DNA of 18,522 nt from Phil1 sp964546125 (GCA_964546125.1 CAZJIS010000032.1:1-18522), one strand, 5' to 3'; shown: positions 1 to 9,300, counted from the stretch's first letter. The notes: generated by a model from the letters alone, not told the origin. Numbers and translations are program-made.

Positions 1-71
1 TTTACGGTTCATCGTCAATCGTTGGCGTAAATGGGTTCTTAGGGCCTGTGGCCCTTTACGTTCAATCGTCG
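1..71. repeat. Short imperfect direct repeats at the left edge
   Basis: TTTACG followed closely by TCAATCGT occurs at 1-22 and again, more compactly, at 55-69. The two copies flank the small hairpin at 41-55. The second copy runs into the stop codon of the serine hydrolase gene (TCA at 62-64 on the plus strand). It looks like a small local duplication around a gene 3' end. No function can be assigned, and the left side is cut by the window edge. Confidence 0.35.
31..55 (-). repeat. Hairpin repeat, copy A, downstream of the serine hydrolase; possible terminator
   Basis: AGGGCC-TGT-GGCCCT at 41-55 is a perfect 6-bp stem with a 3-nt loop, lying 7 nt past the stop of the minus-strand serine hydrolase. 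With its flank (31-55) it matches 15280-15304 at 22 of 25 positions by eye. In both places it lies just downstream of a minus-strand gene and is followed, in that gene's direction, by a short T-run (ATTTACG here). It could be a weak rho-independent terminator or a dispersed repeat that also serves as one. Confidence 0.5.
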
Positions 72-1336
72 GTGCGGTGATAAACGCGCGTGTAGAACAT
101 GGCGGCCCAGGCCTTGCCGCCGCGCACAAGGAAGCGCACGCGCCCGGCATATTTGCCTTCGCGGTAAATGGTGAACCAGGTGCCGCCGCAAAAGACCATT
201 TCGCCCTCGCCATCCTGACTTTGGGCGGTGAGCCTGCCCTCTTTAAGGACGATCCGCACGATGGCCGGCATGCCCTCGTTGCAGATGTAGCTGCCGGTGA
301 GCATTTCGGGTTCGGAGAAATCGCAGCCCGCGGGATGGAGCCAGCGGTGGCTGCGCTCGAGGGGCTGGCCGAGGAGCATGTTGTAGATCATCCAGCAGAT
401 GTCGTCGGTATCTTCATCGCCCTTGTTGCACAGGGCGGTGAGGCCCCAGCCTTCGCCGCGGATCAGCCCGCCGAAGCTGGAAACGCCGTGCAGCCCGCCC
501 GAATGCTCGCAAAGCACGCGCCCGTCGAAGGTGCGCTTGTTGAGGCCGAGGCAGTAGTATGGCTTCTCTTCCTCGGGAAACGCCGCGCCGATGAGAATCT
601 CCACCGCCTTTGCGGGAATGGCCCTGACGCCGTCGATCATGCCGCCATCGGCAATGCACTGATAATAGCGCGCCATGTCGTGGGCGGTGCTTTTCACACA
701 CGCGCAGCCGCGAAAGGGCGGCAGCACGGACCAGAAATCGTCCACGGTGAGGTTGCCCTCTTCATCCTCGCCGTAAAGGCGGGTGATGTTCCCATCGGCG
801 GCGATGGTGGCGCGCGCCAGGCTGCCGTCGAGGTCGAGCACGGTGCGCGCCATGCCCATGGGCCCAAAGACGCGCTCTTTGAGGAACTCTTCAAGCGAAA
901 CGCCCGCCGCCATGTCGGCGATGTAGGAAAGGATCGCATAGCCCTCGTTCGAGTAGCTCATGCACTCTCCCGCCTGCCCGAGCGAGGGATGGCGGCCTTC
1001 GGCGATGTAGTCGATGATCTGCCCGATGGTTTCCATCTTATTGGGGGCGGTGCTCATGAGGTGCTCGCGCCACTTGCTTTGGCGCTCGGCGGAGGTGTTC
1101 ATGACGATGGACCACTCGAGCGGCTCCATGGGCGGAATGCCCGCGGTGTGCATCGCAAGATGGCGGCAGGTGACGTCCTCCACCGGNNNNNNNNNNNNNN
1201 NNNNNNNNNNNNNNNNNNNNNNNNNNNNNNNNNNNNNNNNNNNNNNNNNNNNNNNNNNNNNNNNNNNNNNNNNNNNNNNNNNNNNNTTCACCAGCGCCGC
1301 GATGGCCGCATCGAGCGATGCAATGTCAAAGTTCAT
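62..1336 (-). CDS. Beta-lactamase-fold serine hydrolase (class C / penicillin-binding family), interrupted by an assembly gap
   Basis: This looks like a serine hydrolase of the beta-lactamase / D-Ala-D-Ala carboxypeptidase / esterase family. After the gap the protein continues with the family segment TCRHLAMHTAGIPP. Next comes the second catalytic motif Tyr-Ser-Asn (YSNEGYAIL, codons near 945-957), then a VFGPMGM segment typical of the fold. The third motif is His-Ser-Gly-Gly (codons near 495-505), in the place of KTG/HxG. About 100 C-terminal residues form a separate strand-rich tail like those seen on many members. The ATG at 1336 has AAAGGAA 9 nt upstream; an in-frame TTG at 1363 lacks this. 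The N block (1187-1286) removes nearly everything between residue 16 and the HTAG segment, including the expected Ser-x-x-Lys nucleophile motif, so activity cannot be judged. No signal peptide is visible, suggesting a cytoplasmic enzyme. The substrate is unknown. The gene follows the nucleotidyltransferase gene on the same strand after a 76-nt gap. Confidence 0.82.
   Translation of the reverse strand: MNFDIASLDAAIAALVXXXXXXXXXXXXXXXXXXXXXXXXXXXXXXXXXXPVEDVTCRHLAMHTAGIPPMEPLEWSIVMNTSAERQSKWREHLMSTAPNKMETIGQIIDYIAEGRHPSLGQAGECMSYSNEGYAILSYIADMAAGVSLEEFLKERVFGPMGMARTVLDLDGSLARATIAADGNITRLYGEDEEGNLTVDDFWSVLPPFRGCACVKSTAHDMARYYQCIADGGMIDGVRAIPAKAVEILIGAAFPEEEKPYYCLGLNKRTFDGRVLCEHSGGLHGVSSFGGLIRGEGWGLTALCNKGDEDTDDICWMIYNMLLGQPLERSHRWLHPAGCDFSEPEMLTGSYICNEGMPAIVRIVLKEGRLTAQSQDGEGEMVFCGGTWFTIYREGKYAGRVRFLVRGGKAWAAMFYTRVYHRTDD
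1187..1286. other. Assembly gap: 100 N
   Basis: Exactly 100 undetermined bases lie inside the serine hydrolase gene. One hundred is a common placeholder for a gap of unknown size and is not a multiple of three, so the intact reading frame across it is a coincidence. Family architecture suggests the missing protein is longer than 33 residues, because the whole SxxK region must fit here. Confidence 0.97.
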
Positions 1337-1377
1337 GGATTGCAGTTCCTTTCTTTCGTACAAAAATATTCACCAAA

Positions 1378-1392
1378 GCCCCGCGCCGGGGC
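1378..1392 (-). terminator. Possible weak terminator between the nucleotidyltransferase and serine hydrolase genes
   Basis: A GCCCCG stem of 6 bp with a 3-nt loop lies about 20 nt past the nucleotidyltransferase stop codon. On the minus strand it is followed by TTTGGTGAATATTTTT. The stem is short and the T-tract is broken, so it may only attenuate, leaving the hydrolase partly co-transcribed. I see no clear separate promoter for the hydrolase. Confidence 0.3.
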
Positions 1393-1412
1393 CGTTTTCA
1401 CCGCAAGGGGGC

Positions 1413-2330
1413 CTATTTGGCCCAAAGCTTTTCGGGGTAGAGGCCCTGCTCTTTAAGCGCGCGGATATTCTGCCGCACGCCCGGCATATCCTCGCGGTAG
1501 GTCACGCCAAACCAGCACGCCGCCGTGGGGATGACGCGCACGGTGGTTTCCCCATCGCCAAGCGCCTCGCACACGGCATTGGGCAGCAGGTCTTCGTATT
1601 TGAGCGGGTTCGCGGCAAGGCCCGGCGCGAGGTCGCGCATGAAGCGCGCCTGGAGCCGGTCGAACATGCCGCTGTTGAACGCCCAGCAGTTCATAGAAAC
1701 CGTCGTCCCGCGCGGAATCATAACGCGCGCGCCCTCATCGCCGCGATAGGACGCGCCCTCGGGGGCGGCGATGATATCCGTGCGCTCGGCGATCGCGCGA
1801 AGATAGCCGTTTGCATCAACCTCGCACACGCCGCGCGTCACGCCGCCGTGCGCGGTGAGCGTGTTCTCCACGCGGTAGCCAACGGCCGCGTGCGCGTTGC
1901 GGCCGTGCTCTTCGCGAAGAAAGCGGGCGAGGATCGCGAACGCCTCGGGGCCGTAATAATCATCCGCATTAACTACGGCAAACGGCCGCGCGCCGATTGC
2001 CGCGCGCGCGCAGAGCACGGCGTGGGTCGTGCCAAGCGGCTTTTCGCGCCCCGCGGGAAGCGTGACGCCCGAGGGAATATCGTGAAGTTCCTGAAAAGCA
2101 TAGCGCACATGCGCGCGCGCGGCGAGCCTATCGCCCACGGCGGCGCGAAAATCGGCCTCGATCTCGCGCTTGATAAGCAGAACGATCTCGCCAAAGCCCG
2201 CGCGCAGCGCGTCGAACGCGGAAAAGTCGAGGATGTTGTTGCCGTATTCATCGACCGGGTCAATTTGCTTGAGCCCGCCGTAGCGGCTGCCCATGCCGGC
2301 GGCCATGATGAGGAGCACAGGGGAATCCAT
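1413..2330 (-). CDS. Nucleotidyltransferase-family protein (sugar-phosphate NTP transferase fold)
   Basis: The 305-residue protein opens with a nucleotide-binding signature of the NTP_transferase family: residues 10-22 read AAGMGSRYGGLKQ (G-x-G-x-R then K). This is followed by KPLGTTHAVL (97-106) and the metal-binding type motif NADDYY (121-126). Family members transfer a nucleoside monophosphate onto a sugar phosphate in the cytoplasm, but the sugar cannot be read from the sequence, so I give no symbol. Start choice: GGAGG sits 7 nt before the ATG at 2330, while the upstream in-frame ATG at 2336 is only 1 nt from it. An extended -10 promoter lies about 28 nt upstream. The stop is TAG. The serine hydrolase gene follows on the same strand. 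Only the N-terminal catalytic domain is present; there is no left-handed beta-helix acyltransferase domain of the GlmU kind. Confidence 0.85.
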   Translation of the reverse strand: MDSPVLLIMAAGMGSRYGGLKQIDPVDEYGNNILDFSAFDALRAGFGEIVLLIKREIEADFRAAVGDRLAARAHVRYAFQELHDIPSGVTLPAGREKPLGTTHAVLCARAAIGARPFAVVNADDYYGPEAFAILARFLREEHGRNAHAAVGYRVENTLTAHGGVTRGVCEVDANGYLRAIAERTDIIAAPEGASYRGDEGARVMIPRGTTVSMNCWAFNSGMFDRLQARFMRDLAPGLAANPLKYEDLLPNAVCEALGDGETTVRVIPTAACWFGVTYREDMPGVRQNIRALKEQGLYPEKLWAK

Positions 2331-2357
2331 TGGCATACCTCCGCAGTTTGATGCATT

Positions 2358-2366
2358 ATTATAGCA
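2358..2366 (-). promoter_or_regulatory. Extended -10 promoter for the nucleotidyltransferase gene
   Basis: Read on the minus strand the sequence is TGC-TATAAT, a consensus -10 (2363 down to 2358) with the TGn extension. The predicted start of transcription is near 2351, giving a leader of about 20 nt that contains the GGAGG. No good -35 is seen at 17 bp, which fits an extended -10 promoter. Confidence 0.65.
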
Positions 2367-2435
2367 TGCCTTACGGTTTTCGGCGATCCCCCCGCCGGAT
2401 CGCCGCGATTTTGCGTGTGCGCCGCGGCTTTGCCA

Positions 2436-2444
2436 TGGTATAAT
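2436..2444 (+). promoter_or_regulatory. Extended -10 promoter for the thpR-addBA operon
   Basis: TGG-TATAAT (-10 at 2439-2444) is a consensus -10 with the TGn extension. The hexamer 17 bp upstream does not resemble TTGACA. Transcription would start near 2451, about 31 nt before the thpR ATG. It faces away from the promoter at 2358-2366, and the two -10 elements are about 75 bp apart. Confidence 0.65.
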
Positions 2445-2481
2445 AACAAATAAGAACGAACGCAGGAAACGGAGAACCGAC

Positions 2482-3015
2482 ATGAGAATGTTCATCGCCA
2501 TCGATTTGCCCAAATCCTTCAAGCAGGAGGTGTCGCGCATCAGCCGCCAGGTGAAGGTCTTGAGCTGCAGCGGGCGCTTCGTGCCCGAGGACGCCTACCA
2601 TTTGACGCTGCACTTCATCGGCGAGAGCGAGGATCTCATGGGTGCGGTCGCTGCCATGCGGCAGGCGGCGCAGGGCATACGCCCGTTCACGCTCCACCTT
2701 GGCAAATACACGAGCTTTGCGCGCGGCACAAGCCGCACCTCCGTACTCGAGGTGAAGGGCCAGCTTGAGGAGCTCCGCGCGCTGCACGAATCGCTCGAGA
2801 GCGCGCTGTATGAGCGCGGCTTCCCCCGCGAGATGAAGCGCTTTACCCCGCACATTACTTTAGGCCGCGCGGTCGAGCACGACGAGCTTGCCGAAGCCGA
2901 ACTCAAGGCCCTTTCCCCGAACGCGTCGATGACGGTGTTCGGCATCACGCTTTTTGAAAGCACCCGCATCGAGGGGCGCATCGTCTACCGCGCGCTGCAC
3001 AAAGAGGTTTTTTGA
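2482..3015 (+). CDS. thpR: RNA 2',3'-cyclic phosphodiesterase (LigT/2H family)
   Basis: The 177-residue protein belongs to the 2H phosphoesterase superfamily. It has two His-x-Thr motifs, H40-L-T42 (in YHLTLHFIGE) and H124-I-T126 (in TPHITLGRA), which form the active site, and starts with the family's RMFIAIDLP. Length and motif spacing match LigT/ThpR. Family members hydrolyse 2',3'-cyclic phosphate RNA ends; some show 2'-5' RNA ligase activity in vitro. It is cytoplasmic, with no signal peptide. GGAGA lies 6 nt before the ATG at 2482. It is the first gene of the plus-strand run, behind an extended -10 promoter, and its TGA stop shares one base with the ATG of addB, suggesting coupled translation. 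Its place ahead of addBA may only reflect operon packing. Confidence 0.9.
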   Translation: MRMFIAIDLPKSFKQEVSRISRQVKVLSCSGRFVPEDAYHLTLHFIGESEDLMGAVAAMRQAAQGIRPFTLHLGKYTSFARGTSRTSVLEVKGQLEELRALHESLESALYERGFPREMKRFTPHITLGRAVEHDELAEAELKALSPNASMTVFGITLFESTRIEGRIVYRALHKEVF

Positions 3016-6000
3016 TGGGCGTCACGTTCGTGACAGGGCGCGCGGGCGCCGGCAAAAGCCGGCATCTGCGCCAATACGCGGCAACGCTTGCCCGCGCGGG
3101 CGCGCGGGCTTATTACATCGTGCCCGAGCAGTTCACCTTTGAAACCGAGCGCGCGCTGTGCGCAAGCCTTGGCGGGCTGCTCGATGTTCAGGTGTGCTCG
3201 TTTACCTCGCTCGCAAAAGCCGTTTTGCGCGAAACCGGCGAGCGGCGCGTGTTCCTCACAAAGCAAGGCCGGCGCATGGTCATCCGCAAATGCGCGGAGG
3301 ATGCGGCGGCCTCGCTTACGGCGTTTGCGCGCGTGTACGACAGGCCCGGCTTTTCCGGCGCGTGCGATGATTTTTTCACCCTTTGCAAGCGCTTTGACAT
3401 TCTGCCCGCGCAGTTGGAGCAGGCCGTCGCCCGGCTCCCCGGCGGCGCGCCGCTGCAAATGAAGCTCGAAGACCTTGCGCGCGTGTACCGCGCGTATGAA
3501 GAGCACCTTTTTGAGCGGCAGATGGACGCCGAGGACGCTTTTTTCGCGCTGTGCGAGCGGCTGCCCGCCTCTTCCGTCAAAGGCGCCGAGGTCATCATCG
3601 ACGGGTTTGACCTTGTGAGCGAGCAGCTTTTTGACATTATCGGCGCGCTGATGGACGTTTCCCCCCATGTGACGGTGGCGCTGCGGCTCGACCACGGCCC
3701 CCGCGTGCGCGACGCGCGGGTGTTCGCCGGGGAAGAGCGCGTGCATGCGCGCCTGCGCGCCATCGCCGCCGAAAAGGGGCAGACGGTCGATTACATCCGC
3801 CTGCCCCAAGCCAATGACGCGCAAAACCAAAGCGCGAACAAAGCGCCCGCGCTCGTTTACCTTGAGCGCGAGGGCTTCGCCTATCCTTTCGCGCCCTATG
3901 AGGGCGGCGCAGAAGGCGCGGTGCGCTTGTTTGCGGGCACGGACGTGCGCGCCGAAGCCGAGGCCGCGGCGGACGCGGTGCTGCTTGCGGCGGCTTCCGG
4001 CCTGCGCTTTCGGGAAATGGCCGTGATCGCCACGGACATGGAAAAATACATCGAGCCTGTGAGCCGCGCGCTTGAAAAGCGCGGCATTCCGTTTTTCACC
4101 GACGCAAAGCATCCGCTCGCCGGCTATGCGGCGGCACAGCTTTTGCTCTCTGCGCTTCGCGCGGCCGCGCGCAGCTTCCCGGCTGGCGAACTCGTGCGCC
4201 TCGCAAAATCCGGCTTCACGGGCGTTTCGCGCGGCGAAGCCGAAGCGTTTGAAAATTACATTCTCGAAACGAACCTGCGCGGCAACCTGTTTGCGCGGCC
4301 CCTTGGCGAACGCGCGCCCGAGGGCGCGGAGCAAGCCCGCGCGAAGCTCATGGGGCCGCTGTTTGCGCTGCGCGCAGGGCTTTCCGCCTCCCGCACGGCG
4401 GCGGGCAAGGCGGCGGCGCTCTATGATTACATGCTCGCGCTCGATCTTCGCGAGCAGCTTCTTGCCCTTACAAAGGCGCTTGGCGAGAGCGGGCGGCTGG
4501 AGTTGATGGAAGAGCACGCGCAGGTGTTCAACATGCTGCTCGAGCTCATCAGCCAAATGCACGCGATTCTTGGCGAGGGGCGCATTTCCACGGCCCGCTT
4601 TATCGACATTTTTGAAGAAGGCGTGCGCGCCTACGAGGTGGGCGTCATCCCGACGAGCGCGGACCAGCTCTTGCTCGGAAGCCTCGGCCGCAGCCGCGCG
4701 CGCGACCTTGAGGCGCTGTTTGTGCTTGGCGCATCGCAGGGCATGTTCCCCGCCGCCGTATTGGACGACGGCATGGTGAGTGACGCGGAGATCGCCTCCC
4801 TTTCCGCCCTCGGCCTGCCCAAGCTTCCCGATACCGGCATGCGCGGCGACAAGGAGCTTGCCGATGTTTACGGCGCGGCGACCAAGCCGCGCAAACTCCT
4901 CTACCTCTCCTATTCGCTCACCGGGGCGGACGCCGCGCCCTGCGCGCTGATCGACCGCATCCGCGAAATTTTTCCCGATATTCCCGTTGAAAGCGACATT
5001 ATGCCCGGCCCGCCCGCAACATCCCAAAGCGCGCTGCGCCGCCTTGCGGCCTTGCTCCGCGCGGGCGTGGACGCGGGCGAAATGCCAAAGGACGCCGCCC
5101 CCCTCTACGGCGCGCTTGCTGCGTACCCCGGGGAGGGCTATGTTCCGCGCCTTGCAACCATTGAGCGCGCGCTTTTCCACGGCGTGTCGCCCGAGCCGTT
5201 TGGCAAAGAGCTCGCCCGCGCCCTTTACGGCACGGCCATGCGCGGCAGCGCCTCGCGCCTTGAGTCGTTCAACCAATGCCCGTTCCGCCATTTTGCGCGC
5301 TACGGCCTCCGGCTCGAGCCGCGCCGCGAATACCGCGAGCGCAGCGCGGACGAGGGCGTTTTCTGCCACGACGCGCTGTGCGCCTTCACGCAGGCTTTGA
5401 TCGATGCAAATAAGCCCCCCGCCCTTTTTGAAGAGGATGAAATCGACCAGATGCTCGCCGCCATCCTCCCCCCGCTCGCCGCGCAGCACAACGGCGGCGT
5501 GCTTCTTGATACGGCGCGCAACCGCGCGCTGTTCGCGCGCCTCTCGCGCAAGATCGTTGCAACCGCAAAAGCGATCGTTCGCCAGCTTGCGGCGGGCAAA
5601 TTCAAGCTGGAGGGAAGCGAGGTGGCCTTCGGCCCGGGCAGGCTCTTCCCCGCGCTCGCGCTCGAGCTTCCGGGCGGCGTGCGATATGAGCTGACGGGGC
5701 GCATAGACCGCATCGACCGCTACACGAGCGAAGCGGGAGACAGCTATGTGCGCGTGATCGATTATAAAACGGGCGACGCTTCCTTCGCGATCGCGGATCT
5801 TTTCGCGGGCATCAAGCTGCAGCTCCCGCTCTACGCGAGTGCGGTGACGGCGCTTGCGCGCGCGGAGGAAAAAGCCGCGCGGGTGGCGGGCATGTATTAC
5901 CTGCCGGTTGCGGACCCCGCCGTCAACTACGAGGAGCCGGAGGCGATGCTGCGCGCGATCACCGCGCGCTTTCGCATGCGGGGGCTGAGCCTTCGCGACG

Positions 6001-6323
6001 CGGAGCTTCTCGAGGCGGGGGGCGCGGGCACATCGTTCGCGCAGCGCCTTGGCAAATATGCGGTGGACGCGGCCTCGCTCGAGTCCGCCGCCCGCTTCGC
6101 GCGCGAAAAAGCCGCGCAAACAGCCGTTTCCATTTATGAGGGCCACGCCGAGGCGCTGCCCTATCGCAAGAAGAACGGGCGCACGGCCTGCGGCATTTGC
6201 GATTACCCCACGGTGTGCGGCTTCGATGCGCAGCTTCCGGGCTGCGCCTACCGCGGCGTTTCCCCGCTCGGGCCCGATGAATTTTTTGAGGAGGTGCGCG
6301 CGAATGCCCAAATGGACGAGTGA
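3015..6323 (+). CDS. addB: ATP-dependent helicase/nuclease subunit B
   Basis: AddB partners AddA in the double-strand-break end-processing complex that takes the place of RecBCD in many Bacillota. The 1102-residue protein carries a Walker A near its start (G8-RAGAGK-S15). Its C-terminal RecB-type nuclease domain contains VIDYKTG with D916 and K918, followed by QLPLYASAV. Four cysteines match the AddB iron-sulphur site: C755 (FNQCPF) and C1059-x2-C1062-x5-C1068 (ACGICDYPTVC). The last three have the same spacing as in the Bacillus protein, and all are intact. The ATG at 3015 is preferred over a TTG one codon earlier: AGAGG lies 7 nt upstream, and the ATG overlaps the thpR stop by one base. The 3' end overlaps addA by 20 nt. 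A large antisense ORF across this gene is a composition artefact. Confidence 0.93.
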   Translation: MGVTFVTGRAGAGKSRHLRQYAATLARAGARAYYIVPEQFTFETERALCASLGGLLDVQVCSFTSLAKAVLRETGERRVFLTKQGRRMVIRKCAEDAAASLTAFARVYDRPGFSGACDDFFTLCKRFDILPAQLEQAVARLPGGAPLQMKLEDLARVYRAYEEHLFERQMDAEDAFFALCERLPASSVKGAEVIIDGFDLVSEQLFDIIGALMDVSPHVTVALRLDHGPRVRDARVFAGEERVHARLRAIAAEKGQTVDYIRLPQANDAQNQSANKAPALVYLEREGFAYPFAPYEGGAEGAVRLFAGTDVRAEAEAAADAVLLAAASGLRFREMAVIATDMEKYIEPVSRALEKRGIPFFTDAKHPLAGYAAAQLLLSALRAAARSFPAGELVRLAKSGFTGVSRGEAEAFENYILETNLRGNLFARPLGERAPEGAEQARAKLMGPLFALRAGLSASRTAAGKAAALYDYMLALDLREQLLALTKALGESGRLELMEEHAQVFNMLLELISQMHAILGEGRISTARFIDIFEEGVRAYEVGVIPTSADQLLLGSLGRSRARDLEALFVLGASQGMFPAAVLDDGMVSDAEIASLSALGLPKLPDTGMRGDKELADVYGAATKPRKLLYLSYSLTGADAAPCALIDRIREIFPDIPVESDIMPGPPATSQSALRRLAALLRAGVDAGEMPKDAAPLYGALAAYPGEGYVPRLATIERALFHGVSPEPFGKELARALYGTAMRGSASRLESFNQCPFRHFARYGLRLEPRREYRERSADEGVFCHDALCAFTQALIDANKPPALFEEDEIDQMLAAILPPLAAQHNGGVLLDTARNRALFARLSRKIVATAKAIVRQLAAGKFKLEGSEVAFGPGRLFPALALELPGGVRYELTGRIDRIDRYTSEAGDSYVRVIDYKTGDASFAIADLFAGIKLQLPLYASAVTALARAEEKAARVAGMYYLPVADPAVNYEEPEAMLRAITARFRMRGLSLRDAELLEAGGAGTSFAQRLGKYAVDAASLESAARFAREKAAQTAVSIYEGHAEALPYRKKNGRTACGICDYPTVCGFDAQLPGCAYRGVSPLGPDEFFEEVRANAQMDE
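6289..6294 (+). promoter_or_regulatory. Ribosome binding site that fixes the addA start
   Basis: AGGAGG, embedded in the 3' end of addB, lies 9 nt before the ATG at 6304. The addA frame is open much further upstream, but only this ATG has a Shine-Dalgarno sequence and the MPKWTSEQ start typical of AddA. Confidence 0.75.
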
Positions 6324-9300
6324 GCAGCGCCGCGCTATCGACGAAGCCGGCGACATCCTCGTGAGCGCGGGCGCCGGCAGCGGCAAAACGGCGGTGCTGA
6401 CAGAGCGCATCGTGCGCCTCGTGCGCGAGGGGCTCGACATACGCCAAATTTTATGCGTGACCTTCACCATTGCCGCGGCCAACGAAATGAAAAAGCGCAT
6501 CGAGAGGGCGCTCTATCAGGCGGCCGCCGCCTCGCGGAAAGAAGCGGAGGCCGCGCGCCTCAACGAAGCCGCGCGGGAGAGCGCCTCGGCCGCGATCTCC
6601 ACGCTGCACTCGTTTTGCACGCAGGTGCTGCGCCGCCACTTCAACGAGGCGGGGCTGGACCCGAACTTTCGCGTTGCCGATGAGAGCGAGGCGGCGCTTT
6701 TGCGCGAAGCCGCCTGGGACGAGCTTTGCGAAACCCGCCTTTTAGAAGACGCGGGCCTTTTTGCCTCGCTCCTGGAGGCTGTCGGCGGCGACGCGGAGGC
6801 GTTTTCAATCGTCAATGAACTGCATGCCTTCTGCCGCGCGCAGCCCGACCCTTTGGGGTTCCTCGCGCGCGCGCAGGCGCTTTACGGCGCTTCTTCCGAT
6901 GAGCTTTGCGCGGGGGAAGCGGTGGCGGAGCTTCTCATGCGCACGCAAAGGGAATTCCGCCAAAAAGCCTCCGCCCTTGCCCGCGCGCGGGACGCGCTCG
7001 CCGCCAATTGCCCGCAAACGGCCGCCTTCCTCGATGAGGAACTGCTGCACGCGCGCATGGTCGCGCTGCAAAAAACGCCGGAGGATATGGCCGCCGCGCT
7101 TTTGACCGGCCCGCACGCGGAGAAGGCCCGCATAAGCTGGCGCGGCTGCCCCCAAGAGCTTCGCGGCCCCGCCGAACGCGCGCGGGAGAAGCTTGGCGAT
7201 ATCCGCAAAAAGGAAGCTGCTTTTTGGCAGCGCGGCATCAGCGCGCAAGCCGCTTTGCTCTCCGGTCAAAGGCCGCTTGTTGCCGAGCTTTTTGAGAGCG
7301 TACGCGATTTTTCGGTGCGTTTTGCGCGCCTTAAGCGCGAGCGCAGCGTCATCGACTACGGCGACATGGAGCAGTTCGCCCTTGCGCTTTTGCAAAAGGA
7401 GGCGATCGCGCTCGAGTACCGCGCGCGCTTTGCCTATGTGTTCATGGATGAATACCAGGACGCCAACGCCGTGCAGGAGGAGATCATCCGCGCCATTGCC
7501 TCCCCGGGCGCGCTGTTCCTCGTGGGGGATGTGAAACAGTCCATCTACCGGTTCCGCCTCGCCGAGCCCGCGCTGTTCATCCGCCGCTACCTCGACTATT
7601 CCGACCCCGCGCGCGGCTGCCGCATCGACCTCAGCGCGAACTTCCGGAGCGCGCCGGGCGTGATCGAGGCGGTGAACGCCGTGTTCGCCCGCCTCATGCG
7701 CGAGGAAACCGCCGAGCTTGCCTATGACGAGCGCGCCCGCCTCGTGCACGGGCGCGAGGAGGCCTGCCCGCCCTCTCCCGATGCGGTGGAGTTTTTGTTT
7801 GCGGACCTGCTCGCCGATTTTCCCGGCCAGGAGGAGAACAGCGACCTTCCCGCCGCGGAAGAGGAAAGCGAGGAGGAAGCCGCCCCCACCGAAGAAGAAC
7901 CGCCGCGCGCCGTGGCCCAAGCCGAGGCCGCGCTCGCCGCGCAGCGCATCCGCATTATGATGGAAACAGGCTCTGTTTTCGACCCGCGCACCGGGGCTCG
8001 GCGCGCGCCGCGTTACGGCGATTTTGCGGTGCTGCTGCGCTCCTACAAAAACGCCGCCGAGGATTGGCTCACAACCCTCGCGCTCGAAGGCATCCCCGCC
8101 TATGGGGAGGCCGCGGGCGGCTTTTTCGATGCGGTCGAGGTGCGCCTTTTCATGGATCTCCTGCGCGTGATCGACAACCGTTCTCAATCGATCCCGCTCG
8201 CGGCGGTGCTTCGCTCCCCCATCGGCGGCTTTTGCACGGAAGAGCTGATTGAACTGCGCACGGCCTATACGTCCGCGGGCGCCGACCCCGCTTCGCCCTG
8301 GCGCTTGTTCGATTCGCTTTTAGGGGCTGCGGAAGATGAAGGCGAACTTGGCAGCAAGGCGCGCGCGTTCTTAGCAAAGCTCGCGCGCTGGCAGGAGCTT
8401 GCGGGCCTCGTGGGCGTGCACGCGTTCATCGGCGCGCTGCTCGACGAAACTGATTACGGTCTTTTTTGCCGCGCTTTGCCGGGCGGCAAGCAGCGCGAGG
8501 GCAACCTCGAAGCGCTGTGCGAGAAGGCGCGCCGCTTTGAAGCATCGGGCTTTGCGGGACTGCACGCGTTTTTGAATTACGCCGAAAAGCTGCGGGCGCT
8601 CGGCACATCGGAAGCCGCGCAATCCGTCGGCGCGGACGTTGTGCGCGTGATGAGCATCCACGCGAGCAAGGGGCTGGAGTTCCCCTTTGTGATCCTTGCG
8701 GGGCTCGGGCGCCGCTTCAACCGCGAACACCAGAAAAAGGCCCTGTTGTGCGACCCCGCGCTTGGCGTCGCGGTGCGCTTTCGCCTTGCGGGCGTTCGCA
8801 CGCACTCGCTTTACGCGCGGGCCATCGCCGCGCGCAGCGAGCGAAAGGGCCTTGCCGAGGAGATGCGCGTGCTCTATGTCGCGATGACGCGCGCCAGGGA
8901 AAAACTCCTTATGCTCTGCGCCGCGCCGCGCGGGGATCAGCTCATTGAAAAGGCTTCCTTGCTCTCCCCCGAAACCGCCGAGGGGGACAGCTATGCCCAG
9001 TGGCTGCTCTCGTGCATCCTCAACGCGAGCGAGGGCGCGGAACTTCGCGCGCGCTATGGCCTCCGCCCGCTCCCCGGGGCAAAGCCCCTTGGCATTGCGG
9101 TCAGCGCGGAGGTTTGCACCGCGCCCGCGGGCTCTTTTTCCCGCATGGGCGAGGCCGCTTATGAGCGTTTCCGGCAGGAGGCGCTGGATTCACCCGCCCC
9201 CGAGGCGCTTTTTCAAAGGGATTATGCGCATTGTGCGGACACGCAGGTGCCGAGCAAAGTCAGCGTGACGGGGCTTGCGGGGCATGAGCTCAAACTCACC

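Noticed and set aside
1409..1423. GGGCC-TATTT-GGCCC hairpin at the nucleotidyltransferase stop codon
   Set aside because: It overlaps the stop codon, has only 5 bp, and lacks a T-run; it is likely chance in GC-rich sequence.
77..2351. Long plus-strand frames over the serine hydrolase and nucleotidyltransferase genes
   Set aside because: They are antisense to recognised genes and pass through the N block; the composition is that of GC-rich shadow frames.
2985..6500. 1171-codon open frame on the minus strand across addB
   Set aside because: It is antisense to addB, whose motifs and cysteines are all intact. Its translation is Arg/Ala/His-rich with no recognisable domain, as expected when GC-ending codons remove stops from the complementary frame.
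6805..8187. 460-codon minus-strand frame over addA
   Set aside because: It is antisense to intact AddA helicase motifs, with no start signal and no domain.
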